Assembly: GCF_003014555.1 (NCBI RefSeq)
Contig: NZ_PYGE01000032.1
Coordinates: forward strand, 1-34,476
Reading direction: 5' to 3'
Length of the DNA: 34,476 nucleotides
Source of the DNA: Haloactinopolyspora alba
Lineage (GTDB): Bacteria; Actinomycetota; Actinomycetes; Jiangellales; Jiangellaceae
The notes under the pieces: model-generated
What the model saw: the letters and a program-made list of their open reading frames with translations, nothing else
Told to the model about the DNA's origin: nothing
Databases searched by the model: none
Position numbers and translations under genes: made by a program
In this document: positions 23,376-29,361 of the stretch, piece by piece
How positions within the stretch are numbered: the stretch's first letter is position 1
How the letters are laid out: the number at the start of each line of letters is the position of its first letter

Positions 23376-24188
23376 TCAGCTGGAGGTCACCACGGTGCTG
23401 ACGTCGAGGAACCTGCTCACGGCGTCGACGAACCCCGCGGGATCCTCGACGTTCGACAGGTGTGTGACCGGCATCGCGAGCGACTGGGCATGAGGGATGG
23501 CGCCGGCGATGAACGTGCCGTGCTCGGGCAGGCAGACGGTGTCGTGATCGCCGATGATGACCAGCGTCGGGGCCTGGATCAGGGAGATGGTGCGGCGCAT
23601 GTCGGCGTCACGAACGGCCGCGAGGCAGCCCGCGAGCCCTTCGGGCCGCATCCGGAGAATGGTGTCGCGGAACGGCGCGGCCGTCGCCTCGTCCGCCAGG
23701 AGGCGCTCGGGGAACCAGTTGCCCAGGAACATCTCGGCCGTGGCCGTAAGGTCCTGCGCGCCGAGCGCGCTGGTGATCCGCGCGTCCCACTGCGGTGCCG
23801 GCCCCAGGTAGGCGGAGGTGTTGGCGAGCACGAGCCGGTCGATGCGGCCGGGGACGTGGATGCCGAGCCACTGGCCGATCAGGCCACCGAGGGAGATGCC
23901 GCAGAAGTGCGCCTTTTCGAACCCCAAAGCGTCGAGCAGCTCCAGGACGTCCCTGCCCAGCCGCTCGATCGAGTACGCGCCGGACGGAGCGTCCGACAGC
24001 CCGTGCCCGCGCGTGTCGTACCGCAGCACGCGAAAACGCCGAGCGAGGTCGACGATGTTGCGGTCCCACATCTCCAGCGTGGTCGCGATCGAGTTCGACA
24101 GCACCAGCACTGGGGCATCCTCGGGGCCGTCGAGCCGGTAACGGATCCGGGTTCCGTCACCGAGCGTGATCGTCGACGCCGTGTCCAT
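23376..24188 (-). CDS. alpha/beta hydrolase, 3-oxoadipate enol-lactonase (PcaD)-like
   Basis: The 270-residue protein is an alpha/beta hydrolase. The nucleophile elbow is CGISLGG with Ser99, the acid is in GDHDTVC, and the His lies in VTHLSNVEDP. LSNSIATTLEMWDRNI and RYDTRGHGLSDAP are hallmarks of the PcaD enol-lactonase subgroup. In the beta-ketoadipate pathway PcaD opens 3-oxoadipate enol-lactone, but no other pca gene is nearby, so a different ester or lactone substrate is quite possible. It diverges from the MerR gene. AAAGGA precedes ATG 24188, and a promoter with a MerR-type 20-base spacer lies upstream. Confidence 0.85.
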   Translation of the reverse strand: MDTASTITLGDGTRIRYRLDGPEDAPVLVLSNSIATTLEMWDRNIVDLARRFRVLRYDTRGHGLSDAPSGAYSIERLGRDVLELLDALGFEKAHFCGISLGGLIGQWLGIHVPGRIDRLVLANTSAYLGPAPQWDARITSALGAQDLTATAEMFLGNWFPERLLADEATAAPFRDTILRMRPEGLAGCLAAVRDADMRRTISLIQAPTLVIIGDHDTVCLPEHGTFIAGAIPHAQSLAMPVTHLSNVEDPAGFVDAVSRFLDVSTVVTSS

Positions 24189-24223
24189 GGCGAGGTCCTT
24201 TCAGTCGTGAACGTGACAGAAGT

Positions 24224-24255
24224 ACCGTAAAAGCTCACATTTATGTGAGGTTCAA
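24224..24255 (-). promoter_or_regulatory. MerR-type promoter and operator of the hydrolase gene
   Basis: On the minus strand TTGAAC (24255-24250) and TACGGT (24229-24224) form -35 and -10 elements 20 bases apart. The spacer contains the perfect inverted repeat CTCACAT-TT-ATGTGAG (24234-24249). A long spacer with a central palindrome is the hallmark of MerR-activated promoters. Confidence 0.75.
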
Positions 24256-24266
24256 GGAGGGATCGC

Positions 24267-24635
24267 ATGAAGATCGGCGAGCTGTCGCGGAGTACCGGTG
24301 TCAGTGTGCGGTCGCTGCGCTACTACGAAGAGCAAGGGCTCCTCGCGCCGACCCGCACCCCGGGCGGGCAGCGTGTGTTTCCCGATGCCGCTGTCGATCG
24401 GGTCATCCTCATCCAGCAGCTGTTCGCCGCCGGTCTCCACAGCGACCGGATCGGCCAGATCCTGCCGTGTATGCGCGCACCCGAGGGCGGCCCGAGCGCC
24501 CGCGCGACACCGAAGCTCGCCCGGGTCCTCGTCGAAGAGCGCGAACGCATCGACACGACGATCGCCGACCTCGTCCGCTCCCGCGCCGTTCTCGACGAGA
24601 TCATCGCCTCCGCCAGCGACCTCGGCCGGAATTGA
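24267..24635 (+). CDS. MerR family transcriptional regulator
   Basis: The 122-residue protein opens with the MerR winged helix-turn-helix (MKIGELSRSTGVSVRSLRYYEEQGLLAPTRTPGGQRVF) and has a C-terminal dimerisation helix (LARVLVEERERIDTTIADLVRSRAVLDEII). It has one cysteine in LPCMRAPEGG and no metal-binding cluster like MerR or CueR, so the inducer is probably organic. MerR proteins untwist promoters with 19-20-base spacers, exactly the type found before the divergent hydrolase. AAGGAGG gives a strong ribosome binding site. Confidence 0.92.
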   Translation: MKIGELSRSTGVSVRSLRYYEEQGLLAPTRTPGGQRVFPDAAVDRVILIQQLFAAGLHSDRIGQILPCMRAPEGGPSARATPKLARVLVEERERIDTTIADLVRSRAVLDEIIASASDLGRN

Positions 24636-24739
24636 CGGGAGCGTGCGGTCTCACGTTCATGAGCGCCGGTCCGGCGACCGGCGCATGCGCTCGCGTGCGA
24701 GGTGCCCGGAGGTGTTCCCCAGACGTGCGAAGGATGGCG

Positions 24740-24860
24740 CGACGCGCCTAATGGCGCCATGTCTGACGTCACGCGACACCCGAGGCGACGCCATCTAGCG
24801 CCACCACAGTGCCAAGATGACGCTTGACAGACGTCACGCATGACGCCACCATGGCGTCAT
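24740..24860. promoter_or_regulatory. phased operator array of about eleven TGRCGYCA-like octamers
   Basis: Octamers begin at 24740, 24752, 24764, 24774, 24786, 24796, 24807, 24818, 24829, 24841 and 24852, spaced 12, 12, 10, 12, 10, 11, 11, 11, 12 and 11 bases. The clearest are TGGCGCCA, TGACGTCA, CGACGCCA, TAGCGCCA, AGACGTCA, TGACGCCA and TGGCGTCA; 24740 and 24774 are weak. The last two form a perfect inverted repeat (ATGACGCCA-CCA-TGGCGTCAT, 24840-24860) over the start codon of the next gene. All sites fall on one face of the helix. Confidence 0.75.
24824..24852 (+). promoter_or_regulatory. leaderless promoter of the RHH gene
   Basis: A consensus -35 TTGACA (24824-24829) is followed after 17 bases by CACCAT (24847-24852), which keeps the key A2, A5 and T6 of a -10. 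The ATG at 24859 is 7 bases beyond, about where transcription would start. No ribosome binding site exists, so a leaderless mRNA is likely. Confidence 0.65.
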
Positions 24861-25350
24861 GGAACTCACGCCCTACGTCGAATCACTCCGCGGCTCGCTC
24901 GCGTCGGCCGGGAACGCGGCAGCCGACGAGGTCCGGGACGCGGCCGAGCGGCTCTCTTATGCCGTCGAGCCGTCGCTGCGGCTGACGCTGCTCGAAGCGT
25001 TGGGCGACGCGGCGGCGGAGGTCACCGCCCAACTCGACGGCGTCGTCGTCGACGTCCGGCTACGCGGCGGGCAGCCGGAGCTCGTGGCCGACGAGGTCGC
25101 CGTGCCGCCGGCTGCGCCGGCGGCCCCACAGCCGCCCCAGCCGCCGGCGCCTCCCGAGCCCGACGAAGGCACGTCCCGTGTCTCGCTGCGGCTTCCCGAG
25201 ACGCTCAAGGTCAAGGTCGAGGAAGTCGCCGCGGCCGAAGGCATGTCCGTCAACGCATGGCTGATCCGCGCGGTCACGCATGCTCTCGAGCCCGCCCCAG
25301 CACCACGGCGCGCGACCACCGGCCGGCGGATCACCGGCTGGGTGCGCTGA
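24859..25350 (+). CDS. ribbon-helix-helix protein with N-terminal extension (HicB-antitoxin-like annotation class)
   Basis: The 163-residue protein has three parts: an N-terminal region of about 80 residues with helices and a short beta pair (DGVVVDVRLRGGQPELVAD), a Pro/Ala linker (82-101), and a C-terminal ribbon-helix-helix domain (106-143: SRVSLRLPETLKVKVEEVAAAEG, SVNAWLIRAVTHAL). RHH dimers insert the paired strands into the DNA major groove and bind arrays of short repeats cooperatively. Such an array ends on this gene's own start codon, so autoregulation is strongly suggested. Similar proteins are often labelled HicB-family antitoxins, but no HicA toxin is present. The DUF4097 gene follows after 34 bases. 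Confidence 0.82.
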   Translation: MELTPYVESLRGSLASAGNAAADEVRDAAERLSYAVEPSLRLTLLEALGDAAAEVTAQLDGVVVDVRLRGGQPELVADEVAVPPAAPAAPQPPQPPAPPEPDEGTSRVSLRLPETLKVKVEEVAAAEGMSVNAWLIRAVTHALEPAPAPRRATTGRRITGWVR

Positions 25351-25384
25351 CCTCGCACCCACGACACCCTCACGAGGAGACCCC

Positions 25385-26239
25385 ATGTCCCACGACGAGT
25401 ACCCCGTGACGTTCGCCGTCGACGGCCCCGTCGAGCTGTCGGTACGGCAGACCTCCGGCGACCTGACCGTCACCGCGGCCGACACCACCGATGCGACCGT
25501 CGACCTGCGCGCCTCCGGACCGCATGCCGACGAGCTGATCGCGCAGACCACGGTCGCCTACCGCTCCGGAACACTGAAGATCGAGACACCGAAGCGTCTG
25601 CGCGGCCTGGACCTGGGTCGTTCGTCGGTCGACATCCGGGTCACCGTCCCGAACGGCAGTGACGTGGACGCGCACAGCGCGTCGGGCGACGTCGAGACCA
25701 CCGGCACCGTCGGCGCGTTGGCGACGAAGACCGGCTCCGGTGACGTCGCCACCGAGTCGTGCACCGAGGCACGTGCGCGCACCGGCAGTGGCTCGGTGCA
25801 CGTCGGGCGCTGCGCGTCGGCGGTCGTCCACACCGGCTCCGGCGACGTCCGGATCGAGCAGGCCGCCGACAGCCACGTCGAGCTCGACACCGGATCCGGC
25901 GACATCACGGTCGGCGGGACCGTCAGTGGCGGCCACGTCTCCTGTGCCTCCGGCGATCTCGAGCTCGGCGCCGTCGACGGCACGGTCGAGCTGAAGACCG
26001 CCTCGGGCGAGATCACGGTTGCCCGCGCCGTCCAGGGCGAGATCCGGGCGACGTCGACCAGCGGCGACATCTCCGTCGGCGTGGCCGAGGGCACGGCGGC
26101 GCACCTGGACGCCTCCTCGGTCAGCGGCAAGGTGCGCTCCGAGCTGGACGAGACCGACGCGCCTGCGGCGTCCGACCGCACGCTGGCGTTGTCGGCCAGG
26201 GCGGTCAGCGGCTCGGTGACCGTGCACCGGGCGCACTGA
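25385..26239 (+). CDS. DUF4097 family beta-strand repeat protein
   Basis: The 284-residue protein is made largely of a repeated short unit around T/S-G-S-G-D-[VLI], for example SASGDVETTG, TGSGDVATES, TGSGSVHVGR, TGSGDVRIEQ, TGSGDITVGG, CASGDLELGA, TASGEITVAR, TSGDISVGV and VSGKVRSEL. This is the DUF4097 (LiaG-like) pattern, which probably forms a stacked beta solenoid. There is no signal peptide or membrane segment, so this form is cytoplasmic. The molecular role of the family is not established. CGAGGAGACCCC is a good ribosome binding site for ATG 25385. It sits between the RHH gene and a small basic gene, all on + and closely spaced. Confidence 0.88.
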   Translation: MSHDEYPVTFAVDGPVELSVRQTSGDLTVTAADTTDATVDLRASGPHADELIAQTTVAYRSGTLKIETPKRLRGLDLGRSSVDIRVTVPNGSDVDAHSASGDVETTGTVGALATKTGSGDVATESCTEARARTGSGSVHVGRCASAVVHTGSGDVRIEQAADSHVELDTGSGDITVGGTVSGGHVSCASGDLELGAVDGTVELKTASGEITVARAVQGEIRATSTSGDISVGVAEGTAAHLDASSVSGKVRSELDETDAPAASDRTLALSARAVSGSVTVHRAH

Positions 26240-26271
26240 AGCGCTGCCGAGCCGACAACGGGAGGTCCGTC

Positions 26272-26481
26272 ATGACCATTCACTTCCACGACGACCTGCA
26301 CCGCGCCCGCGCCGAGAAGTTGCGGCACGAGGCCGCCGTGCACGCGGCGACCCGCGACGCCAGGCGCGCGCGGCGTCTCGAACGCGCGGCACGGTGTGCG
26401 GGCGCGGTGGCCGCGTGGACCGCACGGGTCGCCGGGCGCATCGAGGCGCACGCCCGGGCGCGGCGGGCGCGCGTGCTCTAA
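26272..26481 (+). CDS. small Arg/Ala-rich protein, hypothetical
   Basis: A 69-residue protein starting MTIHFHDDLHRARAEKL and continuing as one long Arg/Ala/His-rich segment that looks helical and strongly basic. I do not recognise a family. The ATG follows a good ribosome binding site (GGGAGG, ending 7 bases before it), it is 32 bases after the DUF4097 stop, and it uses the same strand, which supports a third gene of the operon. Its TAA overlaps the stop of the converging YihY/BrkB gene by 4 bases. It could bind nucleic acid or a partner protein, but that is only a guess from charge. Confidence 0.65.
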   Translation: MTIHFHDDLHRARAEKLRHEAAVHAATRDARRARRLERAARCAGAVAAWTARVAGRIEAHARARRARVL

Positions 26482-27911
26482 CGCGTCCGGCCGGGCTCCG
26501 GACCGGCGTCGGCGCCACGCTCCATGTCGACGGCGCGCCCCGCATCGTCGTCGGCGCCACGCTCGGCGTCGAGGCGCGAGCCGTGGTCCCCGTCGTCCTC
26601 CGCGCCACGGCCCGCGTCGCGATCCGCGCGGCGACCGGACCTGCCTCCGCGGAGACGACGCGCCAGCCGGATGGCCTCGGCCCGCTTCGCCGCCGCCTTC
26701 TCGAGACCGCGGGTGCTGCGGTGGGCCAGCTGCAACCGTTCCTCGGCCGGTTCGCCGGCACGCAGCTCCCGAGCCCGCTCGAGCTCCACGTCGACCTCCG
26801 CGCCGAACAGCAGCGCGACGTTCGTCAACCACAGCCACAGCAAGAACACGATGACCCCGGCCAGCGACCCGTACGTCTCGTCGTAGCTGCCGAAGTTCGC
26901 GACGTAGAAGCCGAAAGCGGCGGAGGCGAGGGCCCAGACCGCGATGGCGATCGCGGCGCCGGCACTGAGCCACCGGAACCGGCGCTGTTTCACGTTGGGG
27001 GTGGCTCCGTACAGCACGGCGACGATCATGATGACGATGAGCAACAGCGCCGGCCACTTGGCGATGTTCCAGACCGTCACCGCGGTGTCGCCGACGCCGA
27101 CGGTCTCGCCGACCGACTCGGCCAGCGGGCCGGTGACGACGAGCAGTACGAGCGCGGCCAGCACCAGCAGCATCGTGAGCAGCGTGACGCCGAGCATCGC
27201 CGGCCGGAGTATCCAGAACGGCCGCCCCTCGCGGACGCCGTAGATGCGGTTCATCGCGCGTCCGAAGGCACCGACGTAGCCGGACGCGGTCCACAGCGCC
27301 GCGGCAAGTCCGATGATCAGTGCGGTCCCGGCGGCAGGTGCGTCCGCGAGCTGTTCGATCGGCCCGCTGAGCCGGTCGTAAACCGTCGCCGGAGCGCTGT
27401 CCTGGACGATGCTGAGCAGCTTGTCGGTCGTCTGGGCGCCCCGGCCGACGACGGCGGGCAGCGACACCAGAGCTACCAGGGCCGGGAACACGGAAAGCAC
27501 GGCGTAGTACGTGAGCGCCGCCGCGAGGTCGATGCACCCGTCGGCGCTGAACTCACGCACGCTGCGGCGGGCGATGTATCCGGCCGACGGCCGCTGACCG
27601 GCCGGCGTTCCCTCGGCCGATGCGACGGATTCGTCCGCGTCCGCCCCGTCCGCCGCGTCCGGCTCGTCCGTACCGGCAGCACCGGCTGTCTCGGCCGTTG
27701 ACTCGGCGGGCTCCGGCGGTACGGGCGGCACCGACGGAGCCGCGGGCGCGGACGGAGCCGCCGGCGCCGACGTGCCGCCCTCGCCGGCGTCGGCCGTGCC
27801 AGTGTCAGCGGCGTCGTCGCGATGCCAGGTGTCGCCCGGGCCCCAGATCTCGGTCTCGGGATTCTCCTCGCGCGTCGAGCCGTCCGGGCGGTCGTTCCCG
27901 CGCCCCGTCAT
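26478..27911 (-). CDS. YihY/BrkB family membrane protein
   Basis: The 477-residue protein has a YihY/BrkB (UPF0761) core of about six membrane helices at residues roughly 125-385. Hallmarks are SADGCIDLAAALTYYAVLSVFPALVALVS, GLAAALWTASGYVGAFGRAMNRIYGVREGRPFW, VLYGATPNVKQRRFRWLSAGA and SYDETYGSLAGVIVFLLWLWLTNVALLFGAEVDVELER. The family was once called ribonuclease BN by error; its function is unsettled, with transport suggested. Long tails are unusual: an acidic Pro/Ala/Glu N-terminus of about 110 residues and a C-terminus of about 90 residues full of Arg, Asp and Gly. It is the last gene of a tightly packed minus-strand group. Confidence 0.9.
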   Translation of the reverse strand: MTGRGNDRPDGSTREENPETEIWGPGDTWHRDDAADTGTADAGEGGTSAPAAPSAPAAPSVPPVPPEPAESTAETAGAAGTDEPDAADGADADESVASAEGTPAGQRPSAGYIARRSVREFSADGCIDLAAALTYYAVLSVFPALVALVSLPAVVGRGAQTTDKLLSIVQDSAPATVYDRLSGPIEQLADAPAAGTALIIGLAAALWTASGYVGAFGRAMNRIYGVREGRPFWILRPAMLGVTLLTMLLVLAALVLLVVTGPLAESVGETVGVGDTAVTVWNIAKWPALLLIVIMIVAVLYGATPNVKQRRFRWLSAGAAIAIAVWALASAAFGFYVANFGSYDETYGSLAGVIVFLLWLWLTNVALLFGAEVDVELERARELRAGEPAEERLQLAHRSTRGLEKAAAKRAEAIRLARRLRGGRSGRRADRDAGRGAEDDGDHGSRLDAERGADDDAGRAVDMERGADAGPEPGRTR

Positions 27912-27920
27912 ACGGTGCTC

Positions 27921-28247
27921 TCAGCTGCCGTCGCGGCGCTCCGCCGACTGTTCGCCGGGGCGTCCGTTGACGCTCAGCTCGGCCTCCGAGGCGTCGTGGT
28001 CCTCGTGGTGAACCGTCGCCTTGACCTTGTCCGAGGCCTTCGTGGCGGCGTCGGAGATCCGGTCCTGCAGGTGCGGTGCCCTGGTTCGCACAGCGTTCTC
28101 GGCGTCGGAGACGCGCTGCTGGACCTTCGGGTCGTGCCACAACGCGTCGGCGCGGCCCTTGAGGTCTTCGTAGCGTTGCCGCCCGGCGCGGGTGCCGAGT
28201 ACGTACCCGACAGCGGCACCGGCCAGGATCAGGAGCTTCCCCTTCAT
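27921..28247 (-). CDS. YtxH-like membrane-associated protein
   Basis: The 108-residue protein has an N-terminal hydrophobic segment with the YtxH/GP13-type signature (LILAGAAVGYVLGTRAGRQRYEDLKGRADALWHDP), then a charged amphipathic region (VQQRVSDAENAVRTRAPHLQDRISDAATKASDKVKAT) that recalls stress-related LEA-like helices. YtxH proteins are linked to general stress in Bacillus; the exact role is unknown. ATG 28247 has GAGGAG upstream with good spacing; GTG 28250 is directly before it. It lies 9 bases before the YihY gene and directly after the membrane protein whose TAG ends at 28250. Confidence 0.85.
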   Translation of the reverse strand: MKGKLLILAGAAVGYVLGTRAGRQRYEDLKGRADALWHDPKVQQRVSDAENAVRTRAPHLQDRISDAATKASDKVKATVHHEDHDASEAELSVNGRPGEQSAERRDGS

Positions 28248-28249
28248 CA

Positions 28250-28804
28250 CTACTCCTCGCGATATCTTCCGGAGATACTCCCGAATCTACGCCCGTTACG
28301 CCGGTCGGCGCGGCCGAACCAGCTCACCGGATACGCTCCGACGGCGAGCGAGGCGCCGATTCCGAGGCATATGCCGGACATCAGGGTCACGACGGCGCCG
28401 ATGCCCACCGACACGTTCCCCGTCGTCCCGGCGACCGCGGTGCCGGCTTCGGCGCGCCCGGCGGCCACGGCGCTGAACGACAGAACCACACTCGACAGGC
28501 AGGTCAGCGCGGCCAGTGTCGCGCCGCACGCGTCCCGGCGGCGTTCGGCTCCGCGCGTCTCCGGGCTGCCGTAACGCAGCATCTCCCATGCCACCAGCAG
28601 CGTCGCGAGCATGCCGGTCAGCACCCCCACGTCGTCGAAGATCGGCGTGCCGTCGACGGTGGCGTAACCGTTCCATCCGGGCGTCGATTCGGAGTCGCCG
28701 TGGCGGCCGGAGACCGTCGTCCAAGGCAGGAAGAGTGAGACGAACAGGCCGGCGCCGCCACTGGCGAAGAGTCTGCGCCGCGCCGTGCCGGAACCGCGGC
28801 TCAC
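28250..28804 (-). CDS. four-helix membrane protein, hypothetical (paralogue of the upstream gene)
   Basis: The 184-residue protein has about four membrane helices: LFASGGAGLFVSLFLPWTTVSG, GVLTGMLATLLVAWEMLRYG, CGATLAALTCLSSVVLSFSAVAAG and VSVGIGAVVTLMSGICLGIGASLAVG. It shares the FLPW start of helix one and the overall order with the gene just upstream, so the two are probably tandem paralogues. I know no function. The GTG start at 28804 lies in a 4-base GTGA overlap with the upstream stop, which implies coupled translation. The reading frame is open far upstream, but that part is antisense and within other genes. Confidence 0.75.
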   Translation of the reverse strand: MSRGSGTARRRLFASGGAGLFVSLFLPWTTVSGRHGDSESTPGWNGYATVDGTPIFDDVGVLTGMLATLLVAWEMLRYGSPETRGAERRRDACGATLAALTCLSSVVLSFSAVAAGRAEAGTAVAGTTGNVSVGIGAVVTLMSGICLGIGASLAVGAYPVSWFGRADRRNGRRFGSISGRYREE

Positions 28805-29271
28805 CCGGCGTTCGGCGGCTCGGGCGCGTCGTCGTCGGAGTGCGTGATCGCCCTGGCGCCGCCGGCCTGCCGGAACGCCAGGAACGCGGCGTAGCCGAGA
28901 GCGAGCGAGCAGAACAGGATGACGAACGCGCCGAAGCCGGGGCCGGCCGGGCTGGGCTGGGTCAGTGAGCGGATGAACTGGATCAGGCCGAAGAATCCGG
29001 TGAGCGCGGCCAGTGCGGCGGTCACCAGGTCGTGGTCGACGCCGAAGTCCGGCGCCCGGGACAGCAGCCGGGCGACCTCCCACGCCACGAGCCCGACGGT
29101 GAGGATCCCGACCGCGGAGCCGATGCCCTGCCAGCCGTTCGACGAGACGTCGATGCCGGCCAGCGAGACCGAGACCCACGGAAGGAACAGGCCGACGAAG
29201 AGCACGACCCCCACCGCGGCCGCGAGCTTGCGGTGCAGCGGCAGCGAGTTGACGTTCTCGATGGTCGGCAC
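28801..29271 (-). CDS. four-helix membrane protein, hypothetical
   Basis: The 156-residue protein has about four membrane helices: AAAVGVVLFVGLFLPWVSVSLAG, GIGSAVGILTVGLVAWEVARLL, VTAALAALTGFFGLIQFI and GFGAFVILFCSLALGYAAFLAF, and an acidic C-terminal tail (DDDAPEPPN). No family name comes to mind; small proteins with an FLPW helix are common in actinomycetes. GTG 29271 is chosen for the GAGGGAG ribosome binding site just upstream; the frame is open to 29337. It is the first gene of a four-gene minus-strand cluster that ends with YihY/BrkB. Confidence 0.75.
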   Translation of the reverse strand: MPTIENVNSLPLHRKLAAAVGVVLFVGLFLPWVSVSLAGIDVSSNGWQGIGSAVGILTVGLVAWEVARLLSRAPDFGVDHDLVTAALAALTGFFGLIQFIRSLTQPSPAGPGFGAFVILFCSLALGYAAFLAFRQAGGARAITHSDDDAPEPPNAG

Positions 29272-29361
29272 GGGGGCTCCCTCGGTGAGGTGGTGAGGTC
29301 GGTCCGGAACGTGATCGTCCGCGCGGTACCTCATCACGGACCGCGCGGTTTGGCAAGAACG

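Noticed and set aside
25558-27537. A 659-codon open frame on the minus strand
   Set aside because: It is antisense to the DUF4097 gene and out of frame with the YihY/BrkB gene; its product is an Arg/Pro/Ala low-complexity sequence without domains. GC-rich codon bias creates such frames.
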